From Sepiola atlantica (lineage: Eukaryota; Mollusca; Cephalopoda; Sepiida; Sepiolidae): a stretch of 64,000 nt of DNA. Positions 35,505 through 45,373 of this stretch are shown here, one piece after another (the stretch's first letter is position 1; the number at the start of each line of letters is the position of its first letter). The notes under the pieces were generated by a model. That model was not told where the DNA came from and made no database searches. It saw only the letters and a program-made list of their open reading frames with translations. The stretch spans positions 1,784,001 through 1,848,000 of the forward strand of contig OY744520.1 of assembly GCA_963556195.1 (NCBI GenBank), in the 5' to 3' direction. The position numbers and the translations under genes were made by a program.

Positions 35505-36062
35505 TTCCAAAAGGTCTGCTGCAAAGAAGATGGGTCCCTCTACCGGGCTAGAAATCCTCTCACACCTACCAGTATCATATATCTCTATAAAGCGACCATT
35601 CGCTCATGCATGGAGTATTATTACCGCTGGTGGACCTAATACTAGTCTCGCTCTTATACAGGGTGCAAAAAGAGTCTGTAACCTAAGAGGTTCCGCACTG
35701 TTTACCAAGCTCCAGCACCTGTCCCATCGCCGTAATATTACATTCATGTGATTGTTTACATGTACGCCCATGAAATGTGCCTCAACGAAGTTACATCACT
35801 TGTATTCCCCTTAATGTAAATACACCCTACCTACTGTCGATGTCTCCAGATACCGGAAAACCTTCTACTCAAACAGCTTCTTTCATCGAACCGCTTGCCT
35901 TTAGCATTCCCCCCCTTGCTTCCTGTTTTCCCGACTGTACCAATATGCATACATTTAAATGTAATGTTAACAAACATCTTGCTGCACTTAGCATGACCCA
36001 TTAGATTACAGTAGCCTTTTACGTTTCGGTAGCAATATGCATTTTTTGAGTTGATTGAAATC
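35505..36062 (+). mobile_element. LINE family L-A copy 4 (3' end)
   Basis: The segment starts at the AAKKMGSLYRA position, then LYL(Y)KATIRSCMEYY, a degraded HIWAGA box, QGAKRVCNLRGSALFTKLQ, LSHRRNIT, a degraded YKYF region, and NMHTFKCNVNKHLAAL. The 3' block (acagtagccttttacg) lies at 36007-36022. Multiple frameshifts are present. Confidence 0.8.
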
Positions 36063-36094
36063 AAAAAAATAAGCGTGATGAATAATAATTTTTT

Positions 36095-36160
<66 letters not shown>
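36095..36160. repeat. (AAT)n microsatellite
   Basis: Pure AAT run of about 21 units, producing poly-Asn in one frame. It immediately follows the L-A copy 4 tail. Confidence 0.95.
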
Positions 36161-36504
36161 CTGAAACCAACACGCATAAGCTAACCAGTCACAAGGAATT
36201 TACAACAAGGAGAAAAGAAAACCACCGAAGAACACCACAACACGAACCAAGGAACAGAAACTGCAAGAAACATCACTTCATAATCTCCCCTCCCCCAATA
36301 AAATACACCGGCCTCAGCTATCACTACACAAAAATGAACAAAGGAACAGAAATTACAAGAAACACTATTAGCTCCTCCCTCTCTCCCCTCTCCAAAAAGA
36401 AATTAAAAATTAAAAAAAATTAAAAATTAAATTTTTAAAAGTTTTTTTAAATGGTGCCGGCCTAAGCTGACACCAGACAAAATATTTGTAGAGGGTCGAG
36501 GAGG
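36161..36504. other. Repeat-derived sequence with internal near-duplication
   Basis: The words aaaggaacagaaa.t..aagaaaca recur at about 36250 and 36340, and accggcctcagct resembles gccggcctaagct near 36456. It looks like diverged tandem units. No gene is supported. Confidence 0.4.
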
Positions 36505-36810
36505 ATGAGAAGACCGAGGAGGGATAGCACAAACCAGACCTACACTGGAAAAGTGCAGAGAATGCTGGGACCTTTGGGAGGCTTATTGCCACCCAAATCC
36601 CAGAGAAGACCAATTGTCATTACCAGCGAGAAATCAATAGTAAGTGGCTGTTGCGATACCGCATCGTTATCGAAAAAAGGTGAAGAATACTTGAAATCTG
36701 GGGAAGCTTGTTGTCACTCAGACTTCAGACTCCAGGAAATACCACTGGTTGTTGTCGGTGAGCAATCACTAACGATGATCTGTGTGAGAACTCCTAGTGG
36801 GTACAAATAA
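36505..36810 (+). CDS. Unrecognised 101-residue open frame
   Basis: An open frame in locally GC-balanced DNA, flanked by AAT-type simple sequence. It is basic at the start (MRRPRRDSTNQTYTGKVQRM), then reads LGPLGGLLPPKSQRRPIVI and ends CVRTPSGYK. There is no signal peptide, transmembrane segment or known motif. Its base composition differs from the flanking AT-rich DNA, so it could be an old exon or a retroelement 5' region. An antisense frame covers part of it. Confidence 0.25.
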   Translation: MRRPRRDSTNQTYTGKVQRMLGPLGGLLPPKSQRRPIVITSEKSIVSGCCDTASLSKKGEEYLKSGEACCHSDFRLQEIPLVVVGEQSLTMICVRTPSGYK

Positions 36811-36829
36811 TAATAATTATTACAAACTA

Positions 36830-37306
36830 ACATTTAGCCGACAACGTTTCTCTCACCAATGAGAAATACACATAGGCCAATTTTTAACAGTCTATGATTC
36901 TCCATAGCCTTTTAATTACTTTAAAAAAAAAAAATATGCATATTTAGACGAATTGAAATCTTTTAATTTGCCTTGTTGGCCAATTGGTTTTGTGCTGTGA
37001 TTTCTACCCTAGGCCGGGTCGTATTTACTATTTTACTCTGATGTTTTCTATATTTGTCATTTCAATATTAAGGTAATTATATTTACTTCTACTTTTCTTC
37101 TGTGTTCAACATAGCTTTTTAAAATTAGGATCTCAGACAAGGCCGGGTAAACCGTAATGAACCAGCACTGAAACTCGGGCTCTTAGCCTCTTATTAATTA
37201 GAGTTAAGTGTTAAAAAGAGTACATTCGAAGGTATTACGGGATTTAAATTTTGTAAGTCACCTGAAAGATTTAAAATTAATAATAATTTTAGCCTTCCTC
37301 AATTTT
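36830..37306. other. Possible interior of a Helitron-like element; no gene
   Basis: Lies upstream of the Helitron 3' end. The word ggccgggt occurs at 37012 and 37142. No Rep/helicase coding is visible, and the 5' boundary was not found. Confidence 0.4.
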
Positions 37307-37338
37307 CCCGGGCAACGCCGGGACACGGATCCTGCTAG
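37307..37338 (+). mobile_element. Helitron 3' terminus (hairpin, 12-nt spacer, CTAG)
   Basis: Perfect hairpin cccgg-gcaacg-ccggg (37307-37322), a 12-nt spacer, then CTAG at 37335-37338 followed by host T. This matches the Helitron 3' end rule: a short hairpin 10-12 nt before CTRR, inserted at A|T. The element is probably non-autonomous. Confidence 0.65.
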
Positions 37339-37459
37339 TTACATATATTTTTTATTACCTGTTAGTTATCATTACCCAACAATAAGGATTCAAATTCCCT
37401 TTCCACAAGATTACCGATAAAGCGGCATAAGCTAATGTGAGTAAATAGCTCTTCGCCAA

Positions 37460-37745
37460 AATACGAAATGTGAATAAATATGTGTGTATATAAAGTTTCT
37501 TTACTTTTGAATCTTATGGATGAGTTTTTATCAGGAGATGTTTTGTTTCTAAATCGATTATTAGCTTGATCGGCTTTAAATCTCAATTTTGACATTTTCA
37601 CTTGAACCGTTCGACTAATCTGAAGGTCATTTGTAACAATGTTTATGAACTCAATTCCTGAAAATGTCCAAAATAATTTTAATTCTTATCATTTTTATTT
37701 TTCTGCCATTTTGCAACTGTTTATAAGCTTAAAAACTTACATTAT
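37460..37745 (+). repeat. Interspersed repeat K, copy 2
   Basis: Second copy of the 32865-33135 repeat in the same orientation. It ends directly at the microsatellite tract. Confidence 0.75.
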
Positions 37746-37748
37746 ATA

Positions 37749-37917
<169 letters not shown>

Positions 37918-38079
37918 TTTATATATATATATATATATAAATATAAAAATATATAAATATTTATTCAAAACCCTAACCCTTTATAACAAGGATTGTTGCA
38001 GTTCCTTTGTTGTTGTTAAACACTATTCGATCGTTAAATATGTGCGTTCGTTAATATAAAGTGTAATTTCTCTTAATTT
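37918..38079. other. TA-rich DNA with aaccctaaccct word
   Basis: A short CCCTAA-like pair lies at 37970-37981. Nothing else recognised. Confidence 0.4.
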
Positions 38080-38155
38080 CCGTGCTAATTTGAGGGGTAG
38101 AATATCGGACTGCAAGTCGGTGGTGACTTTGAAACTGAGTTCGTACCCTCCGACC
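38080..38155 (+). ncRNA. tRNA-Cys-like (possible SINE head), weak
   Basis: The sequence ggggtagaatatcgg, then actgcaagtc, then ctgagttcgtaccctcc resembles a tRNA with an A-box-like region, a GCA anticodon context and a degenerate B box (agttcgtacc). The cloverleaf is incomplete: the acceptor stem was not matched. It could be a tRNA-derived SINE head rather than a gene. Confidence 0.25.
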
Positions 38156-38227
38156 GGCAAGAATAACATATTCCTTACACTGAGGATTGCATAAGCATGA
38201 AACATTGATGTCTGTATTCGAAATGTT

Positions 38228-38230
<3 letters not shown>

Positions 38231-38296
<66 letters not shown>
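38231..38296. repeat. (TA)n microsatellite
   Basis: Pure TA run of about 66 bp. Confidence 0.95.
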
Positions 38297-38298
<2 letters not shown>

Positions 38299-38354
38299 TA
38301 CATTTATTGTATTTGTTTCTATAGATGTGCTCAATAACAAGGAGAGCTGTTTTT

Positions 38355-38523
38355 TAGTACACATTTTTATTCATACAAACATTATTGGTTACATCTGTGC
38401 ATACATGTTTCAGTTGTCCCTTCTCTAAAGGTATGAGGAAGTTGACTCCCTATAGAAGGGACAACTGAAACATGTATGCACATATGTTATCAATAATGTT
38501 GTTATAAATAGAAAAATATACTA
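38355..38523. mobile_element. MITE-like inverted-repeat element, copy 1
   Basis: The termini tagtacacatttttattcat and the right-end complement (ataaatagaaaaatatacta) are inverted. The arms continue inward through acat..gtgcatacatgttt and end in an exact match around cagttgtcccttct / agaagggacaactg. The loop is about 30 nt. A related element lies at 41253-41441 with the same termini but a different centre. Confidence 0.8.
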
Positions 38524-38627
38524 TATATATATACTATATATATTATATATATGTACGTAATCATCAGCTTATAAATATTTGCAAAATTTGCAGCAAAATA
38601 ATCTATCTATATATATATCTATATATA

Positions 38628-38680
<53 letters not shown>

Positions 38681-38737
38681 GAAAAGAACACATTTGCACT
38701 ATACTAGAAGTAGAGATAGACAGATACTAATGGTTTT

Positions 38738-38791
<54 letters not shown>

Positions 38792-38800
38792 GAATGGTTT
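38524..38800. repeat. Repeat L copy 2 and (TA)n tracts
   Basis: catcagcttataaatatttg and gcagcaaaataatct (38562-38605) match 37865-37908. (TA)n tracts lie at about 38636-38677 and 38741-38790, and the word atggttttggatatata flanks the second tract on both sides. Confidence 0.8.
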
Positions 38801-39894
38801 TGGATATATATATGTATATAGTTATCCACTGACACGTGTTTTGTCGTCTCTACGACTGATCACTGCAGCTAGAACTTCGAAACCGAAACGTCAGTAACTA
38901 AGGTCGGGTGCTCTACCAAATAAGTGGGATAAATTGTATCGCATTGAATACTTTTCAATTATGAGTATCGTAAATAAAAATTAAAAATGAATAACATCAT
39001 AAAATATAAATAAATAACATTATATATATATATATTACATATAAACTTATATTGACTGATTTTCAAAGTCAGACCTTAATAGCAATCCATCTTACACATC
39101 GATATTTGATTCGTACTCGCCTATTATTCCTTTTTTTCTTCCACTATGTTATTGTCATAAATATATTTTATTTTACGTCATTTCTTTTCTGTTGGTGGGA
39201 AGACAGCGAATCAACCATGCGAAAAACTGCCGACCCGAAAAGGCATTTAGCAAGTATTTTAATATAAGCAGCTTATCCACATATGTATTGACATAACGGT
39301 ACAACTGATTTTAAGACTATAGTTCATTTTTCTTTCTGAAAATAATTATTCCAGCTAAGACACCTTTTAAAGTAGAGATATACCCTCTTTGCAATCGAAT
39401 ATTCTTTGACATTAAAGGGAAGTAATAATTTCGTGAATTATTTTATTTGACCTCTGCGACATTAAATATCTAACAAGCATCACGAGAAAATTTCCAGATG
39501 AATTACACCCTATTATTTATATTTAGTAATACTCCATTACAATCAACTACTAAAACGAACTGATTCCTGTTTGACAACATTATTTGCTTATAAAATTAAA
39601 CTTACCAAAATGATTTCCTAATTCTTATTAAACAAGTCAATCATTATTTATTTTTATGCCAGGAAATCCTTGCTACGTACATCTACTTCTTTCCTTACCT
39701 CATTCATTCCAATAAATAATTTCATATTGCCTTAATTAGACAAACAATGACTAATTTCTTAAAGGAAATATATACAGCATCACTTTGATTATATGAATTG
39801 GGATTTCCTTCGTTTACCCATTTACAATTGTTCGTTAGACAACTCGCTACTACTGAATTACTTTTTATGTTACACTTAATGTGTACTTATTTAT
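38801..39894. other. No gene recognised
   Basis: AT-rich. Frames at 38694-38897 and 39052-39267 show no recognised similarity. Confidence 0.5.
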
Positions 39895-40325
39895 AAATCG
39901 TTTGGAGTATTCGAACTACTTTTCTCATATTGCGTGTTATTCTCACAACGTTTCAGCCGATGTTACCTCTGAACTTCTTCAGGTATATCTTGTTGAACTC
40001 GAGAATCTTTCTGTTAAAATCGGGTATCTGTACGGAATTTCGAACGGAACTCTTTATTTAATCTACAGAGGTAGCATGCTCTCGTTCCATCAGCCATGAC
40101 CGGGTAGAAATCTTAAGTAATTCGCAATTATATTCTTAGTATCGGCCGCACTGATTACTGAACCTCCGGAAGTGTGTCACTTAGAACTGAATTTTAAGTA
40201 GTACTTCATCCGTTATGGGTGAGGGTTCAGAAGAAGTTCTGAGGTTACATCGGCCAAAAAGTTGTGAGAATAACACTGCAGATGAGAACAGTAGTCCAAA
40301 TAATCCAAATGATAAAAATGATCAA
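39895..40325. repeat. Repeat R1 foldback, copies 3 (minus) and 4 (plus)
   Basis: 39895-40130 carries R1 in reverse (tcacaacgtttcagccgatg) and 40240-40322 carries it forward (ggttacatcggccaaaaagt, tgtgagaataacac). The outer arms at about 39903-39980 and 40245-40320 are complementary with scattered mismatches, forming a large hairpin. The 72-residue frame at 39881-40099 is explained by the repeat. Confidence 0.8.
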
Positions 40326-40700
40326 TCTTCATCTAAAAATTTCAGAAACATTCATAAAACTACGGATATCTGATTAGGTTCCTTATTATAAATAAGTACT
40401 TAAGTAATCCCATGGCACTAAAAGTAACTTCTATTTATTTTTATTTTCAAATTCGTTACTTTCACCTACGCAACAGAAACACCGGTGCTCCGTTTTGATT
40501 CGCTTCACCTAAATTTTGTCCCTAAACAAGATACCTCTAAACTATCTTGTATACAATTTCTGTACAGACTCACACTTCTAGGTAAATACGTATTTATGAC
40601 GTCACGATCTTTGAGATATCTCACTAATTCCCCTCATAAAATATTATTACTTATATTTAATTAATTTATAGTAAACAGTTTCTATTACTATCTATTCCAA
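40326..40700. other. No gene recognised
   Basis: Nothing identified. Confidence 0.5.
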
Positions 40701-41010
40701 AATCGTATTGCTGGTGCTACCAGATAAAGTTGTCTACAAATACTGGCTTCCTGACATTAAATGCACCGAACATTGATGTTATTGTTTTTTTCCTTTCTCT
40801 TTGCAAAACACAATCATTTTCTACAAAGCCTAAAACATAAACAACAATTTTCCTCTATAAAACAGCCACACCAAACATCATAAACCAATATTTTAAGACT
40901 TTTATATCTCTAAAGCATCTTGAAGCATAAAAACTTTTACTAAAATTACCGGATTTGACATTAAATAACCCGAAAAGGGTTGATATGCCGTAAAACAAAA
41001 CAACCAAAAA
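40701..41010 (+). repeat. Interspersed repeat P, copy 1
   Basis: ggtgctaccagat, aaatgcaccgaacattgatg, taccggatttg, aataacccga and gccgtaaaacaaaacaacc recur in reverse complement at 54190-54530. Confidence 0.75.
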
Positions 41011-41252
41011 TAACTCATATCTGCCTTGAAATTTATTCCAAAGTAAAATAAGTATACATTCTAAAATATTTGTTCTTATGATGTTAAAATTATTCTTAAC
41101 TTGAAGGTTGAAATTCTTACATGAGCTTTTCTCTTTCCATCTCTATATCCATAATATCATACGAGACTTACACATTATTATTTAAAACTAAACTGACATT
41201 AATTCATCTCATATAACCCGGAGTAGGTACAGCTATTATATATATATTTATT
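41011..41252. other. No gene recognised
   Basis: Nothing identified. Confidence 0.4.
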
Positions 41253-41441
41253 TAGTATACATTTTTATTCATACTAACATTTCTGACTACATATGTGCAT
41301 ACATGTTTCAGCTAAACATAGGGCAGGCTGAATCTACGCCTTATGTACTTTTCAACCGAGAAAGATTAAGTTTACTTCAAGATGTTGAAATATCTATGCA
41401 CATATGTAGTCATAAACGTTTTTATAGATAAAAATATACTA
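41253..41441. mobile_element. MITE-like inverted-repeat element, copy 2
   Basis: Termini tagtatacatttttattcat and right-end complement gataaaaatatacta form inverted repeats continuing through the gactacatatgtgcata pair. The centre (41310-41375) is non-palindromic and differs from copy 1 (38355-38523). Confidence 0.8.
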
Positions 41442-41538
41442 AATATATATACTGCTGCTCTATTTGTTGTTAAGCACTATTATATAAACACGTTAAGATT
41501 CACAAGATTGTTTAACCAATTTCTACTAAAAGATAGCC

Positions 41539-41613
<75 letters not shown>
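41442..41613. repeat. (TA)n microsatellite with short flank
   Basis: Pure (TA)n at about 41542-41612, ending in a tgtgtgtgggggggg tract. The flank 41442-41541 is unrecognised. Confidence 0.9.
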
Positions 41614-41620
<7 letters not shown>

Positions 41621-42147
41621 GGGGGGGTATAAAAATATAAAGTATACTTCATAGTTCATATCAATTCTTATGGGAGTCAAATCAATAAGCAAAATGTCGC
41701 TCAATATCCAAAACTTTAAATAGTTATTTCTAAATTTGAGATAGAGTTATTAATAAACAGATCAGCGTTACACCATACTGTGATTTAACGTCGTTTTCGA
41801 AACAACGAAAACTTACACGCATTTCTGGGAGAATTAAAAGCATCCTTGAAAAAATTCAAGTAACTACACGAAGATCGTCTCATTAGAGCCAAATGAAAAC
41901 CATACAATATCAAGGCGAAATTTAATGTAGAAAGCCATCATAAATGTTCAGGAAAGCCTTGAAACCATAATAGTGAAAGGGGGGGGGTAGACACATGCCA
42001 TAAAAGATTTTACCTCTCAGAAAAATCAAAGTCGAATGTGCAGAAAAAACTCGACTGCACATGACAAACCCCACTAAATAAACTCTCCAAAATTCAAGGC
42101 AAACTCAGCAATAATATCCGAGCAAATATCAAAAAGACATTCCTACA
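41614..42147. other. No gene recognised
   Basis: Nothing identified. Poly-G runs of seven to nine bases occur near 41622 and 41981. Confidence 0.5.
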
Positions 42148-42840
42148 TCCGGCGACAATAAATTAATTAGCATTTCAACGGATACGGCGATACTTATTTC
42201 ATTAACATTATTGCCGATACGGCGACGATTAATTAAATACCATTTCAACGATTATGGCTACAATAAATTTAATTATATAATAACAGCTATCGCTACAAAA
42301 TATTAATTAACATTTCAACGGATACGGCGACAATAAATTGATTAACATTTAGCAAATAGTGCAACAATAAATTAATTAACATTTTAAGGGATACATCAAC
42401 AAGAAATGTTAACGTGTACAGCGATAATAAATCAATTAAAATTTTAATGGCTATAGCGAGAAAAAAAAAAAGAATTAACATTTTCATGGATACGACGACA
42501 ATAGATTAATCACCATTTTAAAAGATACTGCTAAAATAAATTTATTAAGATTTTCATGGATACGGCGGCAATAAATAAGGTTACATTTTAAAAGAAAAGA
42601 CGACAATAAATGAATTAACATTAAATAGATTAACATTTTAACGGATACGGTGACAATAAATTGATTAACATTTTAACGGATACGGTGACAATAAATTGAT
42701 TAACATTTTAACGGATACGGCGACAATAAATTGATTAACATTTTAACGGATACGGCGACAATAAATTAATTAATGTTTTAAAGGGCACACCGACAAAAAA
42801 ACTTTAACGAATAAATAAATTAATATTTTAACCGACATTT
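42148..42840. repeat. 35-bp minisatellite, about 19 degenerate units
   Basis: The consensus unit is aacattttaacggatacgg then cgacaataaattgatt. Four almost identical units sit at about 42631-42770, while units on both sides are increasingly diverged, which is the profile of an array homogenised in its centre. No open frame is maintained. Confidence 0.9.
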
Positions 42841-43309
42841 GTTAGCGCGTTATTTCATTGTTCATCAGTTCAACATTAAACGCTGTATACCGTTCATTAA
42901 TACCATATTTTCGCGGTTCACAATTTTACGTGTCAGTGTCTATTAACCACTATTAGCTTTTCTGGGTCATATTTATTTCGATATCCCCACGACTCATAAT
43001 TTAACATCCTCATTTTTCCTAAAAGCTTCTCCGAATTCCATTGCGGCTATATACTATTTAGCATTTTCCGAAATATCTATTTATTTATTAAATCTTCCTT
43101 ATGTAGAGTTCAAAAACCAATCGCCTCGGAACCCCGAATGGTTGACATCCCCTTGTTCTAGAAAAAAATCCAAGAAATAAAAACAAAACAAAAAACTCCT
43201 AGGCTGAGCATGTACCACCAATTCCAACGCCTATTATATTCATAATTATCAAATTTGTTGCTAAAACCGCTTTGGAAATCATTGGACTATTATACCGCAA
43301 CCAAATGAC
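42841..43309. other. No gene recognised
   Basis: Nothing identified. Confidence 0.5.
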
Positions 43310-43752
43310 ATGTCTCCTGATGCAACCCTCTACCTGTATAAGAAGCATATAAATCGTAAGATGAAGCACTTCTGACACATCTGGGGAGGTGCCACTCAGA
43401 GAACTATTTCTTGTCTAGGTAAAGTACAAAATCGACTTCGAATCTAGCGGCAGATGTTCTCTTCTCTTCCGTACATCTATTGTCTGATAATAAAGCCACG
43501 CTAGTCTTTTTCTACTCAATCGTGATTTCCATTATAGGTGCTCGGCTGAATTTCAATCTCTTGCCCCTCTGTAAAAGATTCCAAGTACAAATACATTTCC
43601 TTTCTTCCTCTGTGTACGTAAAATCTAACGGAATTTCCTTAAACAAATATTTTTTCCAGAAATTTCTTTTTTGCAGAACACATTACACTGGGTCTGCTTC
43701 TCAGCAGACTATAACATGATCGTCTTGAAATCCAATGTCAACAAATAGATTA
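43310..43752 (+). mobile_element. LINE family L-B copy 2 (RT C-terminal tail)
   Basis: The plus strand reads SPDATLYLYKKHINRKMKHF, a stop, then HIWGGATQRTISCLGKVQNRLR, with later pieces FAEHITLGLL and LEIQCQQ, plus LKSNVNK in another frame. It parallels the L-A order (LYLYKAT, HIWAGA, KVQKRV) at lower similarity and matches L-B copy 1 at 33165-33500. Stops and frameshifts break it. It ends where L-A copy 5 begins on the other strand. Confidence 0.7.
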
Positions 43753-43798
43753 TGTTTTACTTTTGTTCACCCCAAACAAGAAATATTGCCGTTGAGAC

Positions 43799-44233
43799 TT
43801 AAGAGGCTACTGTGATTAGGGGCCACATATGGAGCATCCTAAGTGGGGAGTGATGCAGTATTATATTTCTTAATATTAAAATTATTTTTCGATAAACAGG
43901 GAGCAGGGAAGGAATTCCAAAGGCAACCGGTCCGGGGAAAGACGTAGAAGTAGAGTAGAAAGTTTCCTGGCATATGGGGACCTCTAGAGTGAGTGGATGG
44001 GATTTTGCTGCTAGTCGGGTTAGTTGGGAGTATTTACGTTGAGGAAGCACAAATGTAGTAAGTTCATCGAAGCTCATTGCGTGGAAGTACTTGTAAAACA
44101 AGCGCAGGGAAGTGACACTGCGGCGATGCGGCTGGAGGTGGAGTTTGGTAGACAGTTCGGGACCTATTAGGTTAGAGACGTTTTTTTGTAGCTCGAACAA
44201 GAGGGAGAGGCTTGAGGTTGGTGCACCAGCCAA
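43799..44233 (-). pseudogene. RT C-terminal fragment of L-A copy 5
   Basis: A 144-residue frame begins at the AGAPTSSLSLLFELQKNV segment and continues with NLIGPELSTKLHLQPHRRSV, LRLFYKYFHAMSFDELTTFV and, near the end, GIPSLLPVY before losing register. This corresponds to the last quarter of the LINE RT protein. The W of the family HIWAGA box precedes the open frame. It is a fragment of a dead element with no start codon of its own. Confidence 0.75.
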
Positions 44234-44863
44234 GATGTGGCAACACTACCAAATGCATGGGCGAATGGTGGCTTTATAGAAATATAGGATACTGACAGAT
44301 GTGAGTAATTATCTTGCCAGGCAGAGGTAGCCCACATTCTTTGCAGCAGACTTGGCAGTATCTTCTATGTATTTATTCAGATTCATATTGCATGTGAATG
44401 TTGGGCTTTCTGGAAGGGTGCTGTCAGCCATGGCATTCAGTGTTTGAAAAAGTTTCTTATAATTGTTAAAAGAAAGGGGACTTTGCTTCTATGGGATTGA
44501 ATGTAACCATCCATTTTTGGTCCCATTTTCTTATCTAAGGATTCAGATATTGCCTTTGAAATATGTGTGTTCGATAAGCCCACATGTAGAGAATAGAAAA
44601 TGTTCACATCTCGGACGCGATTGCATCAGAAAGGTCGTCAATGAAGATCAAGAATAATAACGGTTCAAGTATCGACCCCTGGAGCACACCTGAATTAATG
44701 TTATGTTGTTTGGATTACAATCATCAAGAATAACCTATATCTTTCTTTTAGCGAAGAAGGATCTGATTATATTAAACATTCGTCTAGTAATACAGTACAT
44801 ATTATATTTTCCAAGATCTTCGTGCCAGACCTGTCAAAGGTTTTGGATATATCAAGCGCTACC

Positions 44864-44872
44864 ACCCTACTG
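44864..44872. repeat. 9-bp target-site duplication, left copy
   Basis: accctactg immediately precedes the left terminal inverted repeat. An identical copy follows the right one at 48175-48183. Confidence 0.9.
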
Positions 44873-45202
44873 TAGACCTCTTCAAAATTGACCTTTTTCT
44901 TCAAACATATGGAAACTGATATTATTCCCATTCTCCAAGGTCTGAATTAGTTAAATATACCAGTTATTGTGATCTTGGACCTTGGCTATGCCTGCCTCAA
45001 GAGCCATGTAATTTTATTGTTGACGTTTTTCAAAAACGCTGCAAAATTTGGGATATTATGTCCTTATTTTCATTGTAGCTTTCCAGAGGTTGATGCTATA
45101 GCATTGAAAGTGGTACCAAATGAAAGCTAATATAATTTTCTTGCATATGGTAGTACACACATGAACACCTGTCTTAATTTTAATTGATTTTAATGCACAA
45201 AC
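44873..45202 (+). repeat. Left terminal inverted repeat (about 330 bp)
   Basis: Starts tagacctcttcaaaattg and ends near aatgcacaaac. The outer part is nearly identical to the complement of 47842-48174; the innermost 100 bp contains small indels. Confidence 0.9.
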
Positions 45203-45373
45203 ATATATATTTTTTATGCTTGGAAAGGATGCCATCATATAATACATAACTTTATCTCAAAAATGCTACTCTTAATGCATGTATTTAATTTATTATCACT
45301 AAGTATGTTTTATCTCTTCATTTCAGATTGTAAGTTAAAGCTGATTTGTTAAGATTTGTGAACTGCTGACAAC
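45203..45373. other. Transposon 5' subterminal region
   Basis: Lies between the left TIR and the first ATG. It includes a ttatctcttcatttcag stretch near 45328 that resembles a 3' splice site, so an upstream non-coding exon is possible. No promoter is identified. Confidence 0.35.

Noticed and set aside
36094..36423. Poly-Asn protein of about 109 residues
   Set aside because: The poly-Asn part is an AAT microsatellite and the rest reads through repeat-derived DNA without similarity to known proteins.
39940..39985. CTGAAGA...GAAA order in repeat R1 suggested a hammerhead ribozyme
   Set aside because: The sequence between the two blocks does not form the required stem II, and no stem I/III pairing was found.
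42148..42840. 35-bp array considered as a CRISPR-like array
   Set aside because: Units are contiguous tandem copies with no unique spacers between them.
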